From contig NZ_CP121111.1 of assembly GCF_029625335.1 (NCBI RefSeq), positions 1,302,001 through 1,366,000 on the forward strand: a stretch of DNA of 64,000 bases. Reading direction: 5' to 3'. Source of the stretch: Flavobacterium nitratireducens. GTDB taxonomy: Bacteria; Bacteroidota; Bacteroidia; Flavobacteriales; Flavobacteriaceae. The position numbers and the translations under genes were made by a program. Under the pieces are notes generated by a model, which was given only the letters and a program-made list of their open reading frames with translations, ran no database searches and was not told the DNA's origin. Within the stretch, counting starts at the first letter, position 1. The number at the start of each line of letters is the position of its first letter. This document shows, in pieces, positions 38,542 to 49,348 of this stretch.

Positions 38542-39690
38542 TTAGCTTTCAGTGTACTTAAAAAAATCTTCTAAAACCATTTTAATTCTGGTACGGTCTG
38601 CTTCTGACAAATTAGATCCCGAAGGCAGGCAAAGTCCTTTTTCAAACAGCTTTTCTGCTACTTTTTCTCCATAATAGGGAGCCTCTCTAAAAACAGGCTG
38701 CAAATGCATCGGTTTCCACAATGGCCGGCTTTCGATATTAGCCGTTTCCAATGCCAGGCGAAGATCTTCTCTGGTTTTTCCACCACATAAATCCGGTTCC
38801 ATAACGATAGCGGTAAGCCAATGATTGGAATGATAATCAGTATTGGGTTCGCTCAAGACACTTACTCCTTTAATTGTTGCAAAATAATCCGCGTACCACT
38901 TATTCATATCTCGACGCAAATTCACGTGCTTGTCCAACACTTCCATCTGACCACGACCAATACCCGCACAAATATTACTCATACGGTAATTATATCCTAT
39001 TTCCGAATGTTGGTAATGCGGTGCATTGTCTCTGGCTTGTGTTGACAAAAAAACCGCTTTATCTTTGATTTCTTTGTTTTTACAAACAATAGCTCCTCCA
39101 CCTGAAGTGGTGATGATTTTATTTCCATTGAAAGACAAAATAGCCATATCTCCCAAAGTCCCACATTTACGACCTTTATAAGTACTTCCTAAGGCTTCTG
39201 CACTATCTTCCACCAAAGGAATATCATACTTTTTACAGATTTCAATAATTTCATCCGTTTTAAAAGGCATTCCGTACAAATGCACACCAATCACGGCCTT
39301 AGGTTTCTTTCCTTTTGCTATGCGGTCAACAATAGCTTCTTCCAAAGCCTTAGGATTTAAATTCCAGGTATCGATTTCGCTGTCCACAAAAACCGGAATC
39401 GCCCCCATATAAGCAATTGGATTCGCTGAGGCAGCAAAAGTCATAGACTGACAAATCACCTCATCACCTTCCTTAACCCCCAGCAGAATTAAAGCCAAAT
39501 GCAAAGCTGCTGTTCCGGAACTTAAAGCTCCCACATGAACATTTTCTTTCAAATAGTTTTCCAAATCAGCTTCAAAACCATTTACATTCGGTCCTAAAGG
39601 GGCTACCCAATTCGTTTCAAAAGCCTCATCAACATAGTTTTTTTCAGTTCCTCCCATATGCGGAGAAGAAAGCCATATTTTATTATTCAT
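38542..39690 (-). CDS. DegT/DnrJ/EryC1 aminotransferase (PglE-like)
   Basis: 382 residues. IWLSSPHMGGTEKNYVDEAF, LSSGTAALHLALILLGVKEG, LVEDSAEALGSTYKG, and the PLP lysine in ILSFNGNKIITTSGGGAIV. This is the subgroup that aminates UDP-4-keto-6-deoxy-GlcNAc. With a PglD-like acetyltransferase and a PglC-like transferase immediately upstream and a PglF-like dehydratase at 28976, synthesis of a bacillosamine-type sugar is well supported. Confidence 0.92.
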   Translation of the reverse strand: MNNKIWLSSPHMGGTEKNYVDEAFETNWVAPLGPNVNGFEADLENYLKENVHVGALSSGTAALHLALILLGVKEGDEVICQSMTFAASANPIAYMGAIPVFVDSEIDTWNLNPKALEEAIVDRIAKGKKPKAVIGVHLYGMPFKTDEIIEICKKYDIPLVEDSAEALGSTYKGRKCGTLGDMAILSFNGNKIITTSGGGAIVCKNKEIKDKAVFLSTQARDNAPHYQHSEIGYNYRMSNICAGIGRGQMEVLDKHVNLRRDMNKWYADYFATIKGVSVLSEPNTDYHSNHWLTAIVMEPDLCGGKTREDLRLALETANIESRPLWKPMHLQPVFREAPYYGEKVAEKLFEKGLCLPSGSNLSEADRTRIKMVLEDFFKYTES

Positions 39691-39698
39691 AATTGTAT

Positions 39699-40301
39699 TT
39701 ACAAATTACTAATTTCCTTTATTTTGATAACCCTTCCCGGATTTCCTACAACAGTTGCCCCGTCAGGTACATCTTTAGTAATAACACTACCGGCACCTAT
39801 CATACACCATTTACCAATTTTGACACCTTGAATAACAACTGCACCAATACCAACCTGAGTTCCTTCACCTACTTTCACATCTCCAGCCAAACCAGCATTA
39901 GGCGAAATATGTACATAATCTTCTAACACACAATCATGATCAACTGTTGCATTGGTGTTAATGATACAGTGCTGCCCAACTATAGTATCTGAATTAATTA
40001 TTGCACCAGCCATAATAACTGTTCCTTTTCCTATTGTTGCTCTTTTAGATATTTTACTCTTAAGGTGGCAAAGAGTTTGGTAATCAAAATCATGTTCTTG
40101 AACCACTCTTTTCCTTACAGCATTATTCCCAATTGATATAATAGCTCTAACAGCTTCTACTGGAACATGATGTATTACTTCATAATCTAACAATTCCTTC
40201 TTAGATTGGTCTGCATCAATAAAAGCATTAATGGCTATATTGTTTTCTTCAGCGATTTCAGCTACTACTTTGCCATGCCCGCTAGCTCCGTATAAATACA
40301 T
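39699..40301 (-). CDS. PglD-like sugar O/N-acetyltransferase
   Basis: 200 residues. N-terminal Rossmann-like YLYGASGHGKVVAEIAEENN, then a left-handed beta helix with hexapeptide repeats, including TIVGQHCIINTNATVDHDC and the late IGAGSVITKDVPDGATVVGN. Acetyl-CoA dependent; adds the second acetyl group to the amino sugar. Eight bases upstream of the aminotransferase gene. Confidence 0.92.
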   Translation of the reverse strand: MYLYGASGHGKVVAEIAEENNIAINAFIDADQSKKELLDYEVIHHVPVEAVRAIISIGNNAVRKRVVQEHDFDYQTLCHLKSKISKRATIGKGTVIMAGAIINSDTIVGQHCIINTNATVDHDCVLEDYVHISPNAGLAGDVKVGEGTQVGIGAVVIQGVKIGKWCMIGAGSVITKDVPDGATVVGNPGRVIKIKEISNL

Positions 40302-40316
40302 CTGTAATTTTAAAAT

Positions 40317-40931
40317 TTAATTATGTCCGTTAAAAGCGTCTGTAGTAACATGTCCCTGTTGCGAAATTCCTTCACTTTTGAATACCTTCTTAAAAGTCAA
40401 AAAAAACACTTTCAAATCTACTAACAACGAAAGATTATCTACATACCACACATCCAGTTCCAACTTTTTTTGCCAACTGATGGCATTTCGACCATTTACC
40501 TGAGCCCAACCGGTAATTCCAGGACGGACATCATGACGTCGTTTTTGCGTTTCATTATACAAAGACAAATATTGTGGCAATAGAGGTCGTGGCCCTATCA
40601 GGCTCATATCCCCTTTCAATACATTAATCAACTGCGGAATTTCATCCAAAGAGGTTTTACGAACAAAAGCTCCAATAGGTGTCAAACGATCAGAATCTGA
40701 CAATAAATTCCCTTGAGAATCTGTTTTATCGTTCATAGTCTTGAACTTGATGATCTTAAAAATTTTTTCATTCAACCCCGGACGTGCCTGAAAGAAAAAA
40801 GGTTTTCCGTCATTCGCAAAAAACAGTCCGATAATTACCAATAAAAATATCGGTAACAACACAATCAGTCCGATTAATGCAACTAAAAAATCCAAAGGTC
40901 GTTTTAGATAGCTCTTATACATTTTTTTCAA
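40317..40931 (-). CDS. Undecaprenyl-phosphate sugar-phosphate transferase (PglC-like)
   Basis: 204 residues, the small single-membrane-segment form. [20 protein letters not shown], the DE dyad in [31 protein letters not shown], and [19 protein letters not shown]. Attaches the first sugar-1-phosphate, probably the bacillosamine-type sugar, to the lipid carrier at the inner membrane. Initiates the repeat unit that Wzx would flip. Confidence 0.93.
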   Translation of the reverse strand: MKKMYKSYLKRPLDFLVALIGLIVLLPIFLLVIIGLFFANDGKPFFFQARPGLNEKIFKIIKFKTMNDKTDSQGNLLSDSDRLTPIGAFVRKTSLDEIPQLINVLKGDMSLIGPRPLLPQYLSLYNETQKRRHDVRPGITGWAQVNGRNAISWQKKLELDVWYVDNLSLLVDLKVFFLTFKKVFKSEGISQQGHVTTDAFNGHN

Positions 40932-42083
40932 GCGATTTATATTCTTCGAGCAATGCTTCCCAAACTAATTGTTGTTCGTATCGTGAAGTAATCATTTTTC
41001 TTGAATTGGATTGTAGTTCCTTATAGAATAAATTATCATCGATTAATCGCCTCATTGCAATCTCTATAGCCTTTGCATCTTTTACCGGAATAATTATCCC
41101 ATTCAGTCCTTCTTTTATAATTTCATTACAACCGTTTATATCTGTTACAATTGATGGTAATTCCATAGCCCCGGCCTGCATCACCACATTAGGATAACCT
41201 TCACGATATGAAGGAAAAACAAGAGCATTGCTTATTGCAAAATAAGGGCGTACGTCTTCTTGGAAACCTACTGAAATAATATTGGAATTAGATTCTATTT
41301 GTTGTAAAGTTATAGGTTTTAAGGGATCCAACTCAGATTCCAAAGGACCGACTAATAAAAGTTTATGAGTTGTGAGTCGTGAGTCGTGAGTCGTAATTTG
41401 AGAAAAAGTATCTACTAATTCATTAATCCCTTTATCCCCAACTAAACGCCCCACAAAAACGAATACAAAATCCCCTTCGTTGATATTCAATGATTCTTTA
41501 AGATTTTTTTCTCAATTACCGTTATCTGCTCTGGTGAAAAAAAATCGCAGTCTATTCCATTAACATTGCCATTTGCCAAAACCTTCAATGGTTTTTTAGT
41601 AATACCGTAAGTTATCAAATCATTTTTCACTCCCTGACCTTCCGGATATACATTGGTGGCAGCCCAGCACAGGAGCTGATCCATCTTAATCAAGAGTTGT
41701 TGCATCAAGCCCTTCTTGGTGGGGAATATTAAACCCGTGAAAGTATGTATCCTTATCGGAACCCCTGCCATTTTACCAGCCAACATAGTCAGCAAACCAG
41801 CTTTTGGGGTGATGGAATGCACTATAGACGGTTTTTCCTTGCAAAATAGAAGATACAATTTCCATAAAGAAACTAAATCCACAAAAGGTGAAATTGATCT
41901 TTCCATATTTACACTTACTGTACGAACCTTTTCGCGGTCAGAAACCACTTTCAAATTATCATCATCCCCAGATACGGCAATTACTTCATACTGATTTTTT
42001 AAAAAAGACAACTGACCTCTTAGTAGATAATTTAGAGACATCGATACTGTCGCAGTTCGAATTAGTTTAACTTTAGTAGACAC
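40915..42083 (-). pseudogene. GT4-type glycosyltransferase, frameshifted, with heptamer repeats in the coding region
   Basis: The N-terminal lobe (42083 to about 41510) has KLIRTATVSMSLNYLLRGQL, VHSITPKAGLLTMLAGKMAG and HTFTGLIFPT, then NVNGIDCDFFSPEQ, and stops after KKILKNH. The C-terminal lobe resumes NINEGDFVFVFVGRLVGDKG and has FPSYREGYPNVVMQAGAMEL. One added A at the A7 run (T7 on plus, 41504-41510) joins them as EKKNLKESLNINEGD. In the donor lobe, ITTHDSRLTTHK is encoded by heptamer repeats at 41362-41396, an in-frame insertion relative to what I expect for the family. Confidence 0.85.
41362..41396. repeat. Heptamer repeat inside a coding region
   Basis: Five consecutive units (ATGAGTT, GTGAGTC type) read on the plus strand. 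The same family is otherwise intergenic. Confidence 0.8.
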
Positions 42084-43176
42084 TTTTGTACAATTCTATA
42101 TGTTGAGTTACCATTTTCTTAATATCATATTGTTCAGATTTAATCATACATCTTTTCACGGTATCTTCATACAGAGTCTCATTTCCTAAAAATTCCTGGA
42201 TTCGAGATGCTAATTCTTCCGAATTACCACATTCAAAAAGAACTCCAGCCCCATCTACAATATCAGATAACCCAGGTACATTTGACGCTATAAATGGTTT
42301 TCCTGAAGCCATCCCCTCTATACTGGACAAAGACATTCCCTCATATTTAGAAGATAAAACGACAACATCTACAGTCCTTAAAAGTTGAGGTATATCCATT
42401 CTTTGTCCCAAGAAAAAAACTCTATCTGTAAGAGATAATTCTGAAACTAACAATTCACATTCTTTTCTGGTTTCTCCATCACCTACTAAAAGCAAAACAA
42501 CATTTTTAGGCAATAAGGCCATAGCTTTTATCAAAGTCTTCTGATCTTTTTGAGGTCTAAAAGCTGACACCTGTAAAATTAACGAATCCGATTTTTTAAT
42601 AATTGGATATATTTCTGTTTTATTATGAATAGGCATTGCCGATCGAATTGCATCCAAATTCACTCCGTTATTGATAGTTACAAATCTACTCTCAAACTTT
42701 GGAATATAATTCCTATATATTCCGTATATTTCATCAGAAATAAAAACCAATCTTTTATAGTGGGAGTAAACAATTTTTTCCACAGCCTTGAAATAGTTCT
42801 TCTGAATCCTTCTGTTGGTAGTGTTGTGCTCAGTAAATATCAATTTACACTTTCCTCCAATTAATAAATTTGCAAAAACGGTATAATATTGAGCAGGAAA
42901 CAAATGCACATGAGCAATATCATATCGCCTTAAATAAGGCATTAGTTTTAAAATATTCAACGGATTATAAATATCTTTATAATTTCCTGATTCTTTCAAC
43001 ACAAACACCTTACAACATCCAAGAGACTTCAAGGCATTGATAAACTGATGATTATTATTCCAAAGCACCAATATATCCATTTCTATCCCAGACTTTCTAT
43101 ACAAAGGAATGGTATCCAACAACAATTTTTCTGCGCCGCCAGTTCCGAGAGAATTTATTATTAGAAGAATTTTCAT
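42073..43176 (-). CDS. GT4-type glycosyltransferase
   Basis: 367 residues. MKILLIINSLGTGGAEKLLL, IFTEHNTTNRRIQKNY, LQVSAFRPQKDQKTLIKAMA, and the GT4 donor motif SKYEGMSLSSIEGMASGKPF. No membrane span. Its end overlaps the next glycosyltransferase gene by 11 bases. Substrate unknown. The 162 bases upstream show no gene. Confidence 0.9.
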   Translation of the reverse strand: MKILLIINSLGTGGAEKLLLDTIPLYRKSGIEMDILVLWNNNHQFINALKSLGCCKVFVLKESGNYKDIYNPLNILKLMPYLRRYDIAHVHLFPAQYYTVFANLLIGGKCKLIFTEHNTTNRRIQKNYFKAVEKIVYSHYKRLVFISDEIYGIYRNYIPKFESRFVTINNGVNLDAIRSAMPIHNKTEIYPIIKKSDSLILQVSAFRPQKDQKTLIKAMALLPKNVVLLLVGDGETRKECELLVSELSLTDRVFFLGQRMDIPQLLRTVDVVVLSSKYEGMSLSSIEGMASGKPFIASNVPGLSDIVDGAGVLFECGNSEELASRIQEFLGNETLYEDTVKRCMIKSEQYDIKKMVTQHIELYKSVY

Positions 43177-43338
43177 AATAAATAGATTTTAGTTTTATAA
43201 TTTCTCATTTCCGGAATTATCATATACAGAGTACTTATGAACCGAAAAGCATATCCTGTAAAATGTCTAATAAAAATTGACTACTACGCAGTACAAATCC
43301 CAATTGAAAATAGCCTTTGTTCTGTTTAGTGATTGTAA

Positions 43339-45542
43339 TTATAATCCTTTTATTAAGTTATCAAACTTAAGTTCTATTTGCTTCAGATACATCTCATCAT
43401 TATAATACGTTTTGAAAACTGATTGGATTTTTTCATCAAGTTGAATTGAATTAATGACTCTTTTTTCAAAATCTATAATCTGTTGTGCCTTTTTATATAC
43501 CGAGCTCTTTGAGTTCAAACAAATAGAATACTCTCCCAAGTCTATGTTTTCCACAAAAGCGTGTACTGAATCAGTATAAATAGGTATAATAGCACTTGCT
43601 AAATATGAATTCATTTTTGTTGGAGTACTTACGTTATTTACTAATATATCCTCCCTAATTATAAAACCATATTTATATCTCATCAATTCTTTTTGTAAAT
43701 CGCTCAAATTAACATATTTTATTTCAACATTATTTATTCCATATTTACTTACCATGTCAAAAGCTTCATCTTGTTCCTTCACGAGGAGAGTCAATGAAGC
43801 TAGTGGAATTTCTTGTTGTATAGCTTTAAAAATTTGAAGAGTTTCCTCTACACACTGCCAAGTTGCCATACTACCTGCGTAAACAAAACTTGGATATTTA
43901 TATCTCTCTCCTGTTGAACTTGCTAACCCTGATAAATATTTTAAATTATAACAAGGCATAACGAGATAATTCTGTTTATTATAAAAATATTTATTCCTAT
44001 AATGCCTTAACATCCTATTAGAAACGACAAATAACAAAGTTGAATATCTTATTGAGATAAATTCGATTAAACATTTTAACAAATACACTATCTTGTTATT
44101 TCTGCCACTCAAAAAATATTCTTCAGGAGCTACTCCTTGAGCCCAATAAATTGTTTTAAGGAATGGGTAACGAAACTTTGCCATACAGAAATACTTTTCT
44201 GTTATCGTAAAAATAATATCTTTTCCCTCAACATTGCCTAATTTAGTGCGGTACTCCATATCTATTCCCATAGATAAGAATACTTTTTCAATTAACCCAA
44301 CATAGTAGATAGTAGCATCATTTAATGAACGCTCATCATAATAAAAAATAACTTTCATTTTTTTCTTTTGTACTGGAGAAAGTTTTGGATTTTTTGAGCT
44401 TTCAACATTCAAAAACACAAAACTTATCATATAGAGATAAAAGAAATTGTGGTTAAATAAAATTTGGTCTGAAAATAGAACCGCTACAAAAATCAAAAAA
44501 TATCCAGTCGTAAACTTATTATTAAATCCTTTTTTTAATATCAACAAAAAAACAAAGAAACCAATTACCCCAAATGAAAAAACTGCCATAAAAAAAGAAT
44601 TAGCATAATTGTATGCCTCCGCAAAATTGTGCTGTAACTGAAAGTCTCCTAATTGATTATGACCTATTCCAAATAAAAAATCCTTAAACTCAAAATAATC
44701 AAATGTCTTTAAGACACCAAATACTCTAATATTATCATTTAACGAACTTGTATCCAACTTGTTTGAATAATCTTCATTTATAGCTTCAAATTTATCAGAA
44801 TACAACATCATGAAAAGTACCAATGGAATAATGCTCAATAAAACATAACCTATACTCTTAGCAGAAGAAACAGAATGACGAATTAGCATTATCCCTAACA
44901 ATACAATACCTAATGTACTTGTAGATAATATTAACCCCAAAGTAAATAATCCGAACATCCAGTAATTTTTTCTCTCCAAATTACGATACATAATTGGCAC
45001 AATGTATATAGCAAAATGGGAAGGTTCTTTAAAAAAAGAGGTTGGTCTTCCATAAAGAATGGACCCTCCAAATGTTTCAATATCAAATCCATCTTTTACA
45101 AAATTAGCTATCGGAAGTCTTAATGGCAAAGGCTTGTCAAAGAAGTAATATGAAACATATTGAATAAACACCCCCAACACCGCGAACAACCCAAAATAAT
45201 TTATTATTTTTTCAATTTCAGAATCATATATGTAGTTTTTTTTATAAAACGACAAAAACAACGCAAAAACTAAAACCTGAATAGAATTATTTATAAATAT
45301 ATTGCTTTTATTAGCCGTAGAAAGGCCATAAGATAAAATATTTAACACCACAAGTATAGCGAAATACAAAAAAAGCATTCTATCAAACTGAAATTTCCTA
45401 TTAACTAGAACTAACAACAACATTCCGAACAATAATGCGAAAGTATCAACCCCAACATTTGGTATCAATTCATAAATACCAATCATTGGACACAACATTA
45501 TTATGTAGAGTATTATTTTATTTGCTTTTTTTCAGTTAACAT
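43339..45542 (-). CDS. Wzy-type polymerase read as one frame with a downstream glycosyltransferase
   Basis: As read, 719 residues from 45498. Residues 1 to about 378 form ten or more hydrophobic segments with RPTSFFKEPSHFAIYIV, typical of Wzy/O-antigen ligase proteins. From residue 381 a soluble GT-B-like protein begins, MKVIFYYDERSLNDATIYYV, ending KFDNLIKGL. Two homopolymers matter. One added A at T7 45526-45532 extends the N-terminus to ATG 45542 (MLTEKKANKIILYIIMLCPM). One added A at T7 44358-44364 makes the polymerase stop at 44336 and leaves the transferase as a separate gene from ATG 44358. I think two genes are more likely than a real fusion. Confidence 0.75.
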
Positions 45543-45558
45543 AAAAAATGTATTGTAT

Positions 45559-46587
45559 CTAATTTAAATTAGAAACTATGCTTATTAAAAATTTTAAACA
45601 CTTTATTTTCATTTTTATCGATAATATACTTGCCCCCATTACAATTATAAACAACATATTATAAATATCTACTTTAAATGAAATTCTTGAAACACCATAT
45701 TTAAATTTAAACAAATGCAATAAAGATTCAAATTCTGTCTTTTCCGCTGTGAAGGATAATTGCCTTCTAGTATCAAATAATGAGTGTATCGTATATATAA
45801 CCCATCTATTCATTTCTTGATATGAGCGGATAAAAAAATCCTTACCAGCTTTATTTAATTTTAAAACCTCCTCTCTTAGATTGTGATTTATCAATACATA
45901 TTGTTTAAACTTTTCTATATCTATTAGTTTTTGAGTTAAGGAATTTCCTTCGTTTGATATCCTATAATGATACCCTCTTTCAAAAGAAACCGAAAATTTA
46001 CTTACAAACCGAATATATTCGAGCGTAAAAATATGATCTTCGCCCAACGAAAAATTCTCATCAAACCTCACATTATGTCCATCAACAATATCCTTTCTAA
46101 ACAACTTGAAACAAGGTGAATTAAATAAATTATTTTTCTCAGAATACATAAAAAATTCCAAAAAGTTTTCAAATTTTGAAACAAATCCTGAACCGCTAAC
46201 AATTTGTTCATCGGCATTTTTTACATATCCCTGTATAACAAAATCTTCTTCCCATGAAAATAAAACAATAAAGTTTTGCAGGTAATCTACATCTAACCAA
46301 TCATCTGCATCTATAAAACATAACCATTCACCTCTTGCTTCCTTAATTCCTAAATTCCTTGCAGAACTTACTCCACGATTTTCTTTATGAAAAACTTTTA
46401 TTCTACTATCCTTTATCGCATATTCATCGCATATTTCTCCTGATCTATCAGGAGAACCATCATTTACAAGAATTAGCTCAAAATTATCATAACTCTGCAT
46501 TAATATACTTTCCAAACACTCTATAAGATATTTTTCAACCTTATAGACTGGTACTATAATAGATATTTTAGGATAATTACAAATCAT
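45559..46587 (-). CDS. GT2 glycosyltransferase
   Basis: 342 residues. KISIIVPVYKVEKYLIECLE, LVNDGSPDRSGEICDEYA, CFIDADDWLDVDYL and FSLGEDHIFTLEYIRFV. Layout like capsule beta-1,3-glycosyltransferases of the EpsJ/CpsI type. A hydrophobic C-terminus may associate with the membrane. Overlaps the pyruvyl-transferase-like gene by 4 bases. Confidence 0.9.
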   Translation of the reverse strand: MICNYPKISIIVPVYKVEKYLIECLESILMQSYDNFELILVNDGSPDRSGEICDEYAIKDSRIKVFHKENRGVSSARNLGIKEARGEWLCFIDADDWLDVDYLQNFIVLFSWEEDFVIQGYVKNADEQIVSGSGFVSKFENFLEFFMYSEKNNLFNSPCFKLFRKDIVDGHNVRFDENFSLGEDHIFTLEYIRFVSKFSVSFERGYHYRISNEGNSLTQKLIDIEKFKQYVLINHNLREEVLKLNKAGKDFFIRSYQEMNRWVIYTIHSLFDTRRQLSFTAEKTEFESLLHLFKFKYGVSRISFKVDIYNMLFIIVMGASILSIKMKIKCLKFLISIVSNLN

Positions 46588-47720
46588 ACATTGACTAAAT
46601 ACTCATCAAAAACAATAAAATTATTTTTTGATTCTTCAATAATTAAAGAACTTACTTTATGCGAACTATTTTTCATATCATTAAAACATTCCAAAGCATC
46701 AATATTCTTTAAATTAGAAAATTCAGAAAAAACACCTTGATAACCTATATCATCAAGTACATTTGTCATTTTATTACTATATGTAATTGGAAAAAGGTTC
46801 TGTCCTAATAACAAACTTAAGATCATAGAATGAAAACGAACACAAAACATCGACTCCACTTTAGCATATTGAATTAAAAATTTATCAACATCTCCATCAT
46901 AATTTACAACATTAATCCTATTTCTTAAGTTTAGCGACACTAAAGAGATAACTTTCGATATTACATTTTCATCCCCTTCTGCTTTACAAAAAGAAAATAA
47001 GTAAACATCTTCTCCATTTTGCAAAGCGATTTCTATCACTTGACTCACAAATTTTAAATAATCCATTTCGTATTGAGATAATTCTTCTCTTTCTGAAATA
47101 TCAATTAGAGAAAACCCAATACTTTTTTTCGTTTTTTCAACTTTAGGCAAACCCAACTGAAAAACAACATCTGGACAAACCCTAACATTAGATAAATCTT
47201 TAAAAAGATTTTTTGAATAAAGTTCCCTAAAGCAAATATCTGTATAACCTTTAAAAACTTCCATATAGTAATCCTTATATGAATCTGTTAAATATGGTCC
47301 AAAATTAGCTCCGATTATAAATTTTGGTTTATTATCAAATACTTTCGTTATCAGCTTGTTCACATGATCTGTTTCTCCCATTTCACTATCATACTGCATA
47401 AACAATGATCCACCTATATAAACATACCCATCTGATAGTTCATATTCATTCTGATAAAATTTTTCTAAATCATTTAATATTATGTTACCCTTAGCTTTCA
47501 ATGAGAAAAAACCAATTAACTTTAGAGCAACTCTGCTCAATAAATTAAAACTTGGCATTTTAGTAATCACAACGTTTTTATATTTCTTAAAATTACTCCT
47601 ATATGCAATAGGAGCAATTATTCTAAACGTTATTTCCGGATAACGTTCTATTATGATTTTTAAAAAAAGATCATCTCCTAAATTACAATTTGTGTATGCT
47701 TTAACTAAAACTGTTTTCAT
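46584..47720 (-). CDS. Polysaccharide pyruvyl transferase family protein
   Basis: 378 residues. KAYTNCNLGDDLFLKIIIER at the N-terminus, YVYIGGSLFMQY, FIIGANFGPY, FRELYSKNLF, VRVCPDVVFQLGLP, and the late MFCVRFHSMILSLLLGQ. A CsaB/WcaK-like fold. May add a pyruvyl ketal or act as a sugar transferase; members of this family do both. Lies two bases after Wzx. Confidence 0.85.
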   Translation of the reverse strand: MKTVLVKAYTNCNLGDDLFLKIIIERYPEITFRIIAPIAYRSNFKKYKNVVITKMPSFNLLSRVALKLIGFFSLKAKGNIILNDLEKFYQNEYELSDGYVYIGGSLFMQYDSEMGETDHVNKLITKVFDNKPKFIIGANFGPYLTDSYKDYYMEVFKGYTDICFRELYSKNLFKDLSNVRVCPDVVFQLGLPKVEKTKKSIGFSLIDISEREELSQYEMDYLKFVSQVIEIALQNGEDVYLFSFCKAEGDENVISKVISLVSLNLRNRINVVNYDGDVDKFLIQYAKVESMFCVRFHSMILSLLLGQNLFPITYSNKMTNVLDDIGYQGVFSEFSNLKNIDALECFNDMKNSSHKVSSLIIEESKNNFIVFDEYLVNV

Positions 47721-47722
47721 AT

Positions 47723-49252
47723 TTACATTTTAACCGATAGTTTTTTCACTCTTGCTTTAGCAAATGATAAAACAAAATTTCTTTCATTATCACTCAACCC
47801 AACAGCAAATATTGAGACCAAATTAAGGACTGTTAACCCCAAAGACTTCAAACAAAAGTCGACATATGGATTTAGTGTATAAACAGTAATAAATTGACTT
47901 GCCGTAAATGTTATTAAAGTAATCACAAAAATCTTCTTCATTACTTTATGTATAAATTCGTAAATATTTAAATCTAATAAATACTTCAAAAACAATACTC
48001 GTCCTATCAATGAAATCGCATTTACACCTATAATAACATAAAAAATTATTTTGGGATCATAATAGATTCTTAAGAGAAGATAGGAAATAGGTAAACATAG
48101 AAATATAAAACTACCTAGAACCATTTGATACCACTTTATATTTCCTGTAGCTTGAGCTCCAATCATCAATGGGCCAGAAATACAATCAATTAAAACACCC
48201 ACTAAACACATAACAACAAAAGATGATGTGTAATTTGGAGGTGTTTTAAGCCAAAGCCCTAATACAAAATCAATGTTATAAATAATTGGAGACACTATTA
48301 AAAACATTAAAAAATAAGAAAATTTTGAACTTTGAAAAATAAGTTTTAATGATTGTTCTTTGTTACCTGCAGAATAGTGTTTTATAATTTGAGGATTAAC
48401 TGCCATTTGAAAATTAGTCACAAAAACCTGTACCGCCGATTGCACCTGCATACTTATACCATATGCAGCATTGACAACTGTCCCAAAAAAAATATTTAAT
48501 AAAATATTTGATCCCTGTCCTCTGGCAACTGCAGCTAAATTTCCAAAAAGACTCCATCCCGAAAAAGACAATAATTTTTTATACAATTCTTTTTCATAGT
48601 AAAATTGATATTTACTTTCCTCAAAATTTACTTTGCAATAAATTTTATGAACTGACCTTGTGATAAAAGATAATAAAAATAACAATACTGCATAAAATAT
48701 TAATTTATCATAATCAAAAACTACAAGTAGGTAAACTACTAATAGCTTTAAAACAACCTCAGCTATACTCATATAAGCATAAATGCTCATTTTCTCCCTC
48801 GCCACGATTAAAGCATCATAAGGTACTTGAATTATCCCCAACAGGAAAGTGAAAACAGAAAATTGATATACCCAATTGACTGCATTCATCCTATGAAGTG
48901 GTAAATTCAATCGATAATTAACAAACCACAACCCTACAGTTTCAGCCAATAAAAAAATTAGCAGAGCAATCACTATATGAATATTTAATGTCGCATTAAA
49001 GGTCTTTTTCAATTGCACTAAATCATTCTTCCCTATATCAAAAGCTAAAAAACGATTTGTGGCTGAAGTCATAGCACTGTTAAAAAAACTAAACATAGTA
49101 ACTATACCTCCAACAATACTATAGGTACCATAATCTTCAACCCCTAATGTATTTAAAATCACTCTAGATGTATAAAGAGTTACCGCCATAGTCACAAGCA
49201 TCCTTATATAAAGGAATGCTGTATTTTTTGCTATAGTTTTATTAGCAGACAT
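47723..49252 (-). CDS. wzx: Wzx-type oligosaccharide flippase
   Basis: 509 residues, about twelve to fourteen hydrophobic segments. The family start NTAFLYIRMLVTMAVTLYTS followed by RVILNTLGVEDYGTYSIVGG is characteristic of polysaccharide flippases in Bacteroidota. Translocates the lipid-linked repeat unit to the periplasm for Wzy polymerisation. Its presence alongside Wzm/Wzt means that two export routes exist in the window. Confidence 0.92.
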   Translation of the reverse strand: MSANKTIAKNTAFLYIRMLVTMAVTLYTSRVILNTLGVEDYGTYSIVGGIVTMFSFFNSAMTSATNRFLAFDIGKNDLVQLKKTFNATLNIHIVIALLIFLLAETVGLWFVNYRLNLPLHRMNAVNWVYQFSVFTFLLGIIQVPYDALIVAREKMSIYAYMSIAEVVLKLLVVYLLVVFDYDKLIFYAVLLFLLSFITRSVHKIYCKVNFEESKYQFYYEKELYKKLLSFSGWSLFGNLAAVARGQGSNILLNIFFGTVVNAAYGISMQVQSAVQVFVTNFQMAVNPQIIKHYSAGNKEQSLKLIFQSSKFSYFLMFLIVSPIIYNIDFVLGLWLKTPPNYTSSFVVMCLVGVLIDCISGPLMIGAQATGNIKWYQMVLGSFIFLCLPISYLLLRIYYDPKIIFYVIIGVNAISLIGRVLFLKYLLDLNIYEFIHKVMKKIFVITLITFTASQFITVYTLNPYVDFCLKSLGLTVLNLVSIFAVGLSDNERNFVLSFAKARVKKLSVKM

Positions 49253-49348
49253 ACAAACTTAAATTAACAATTCAATTATTTACAATTAATTCCAGATAAG
49301 AATACAAGATATTCTAAACCAATCATTTCTACTTTTATCTGCATAACT

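Noticed and set aside
642..45542. Programmed -1 frameshifting as the general cause of the split genes
   Set aside because: Some sites have the slippery phase but several do not, and the affected genes are unrelated. A common length error at homopolymers is simpler. Kept only as an option for single sites.
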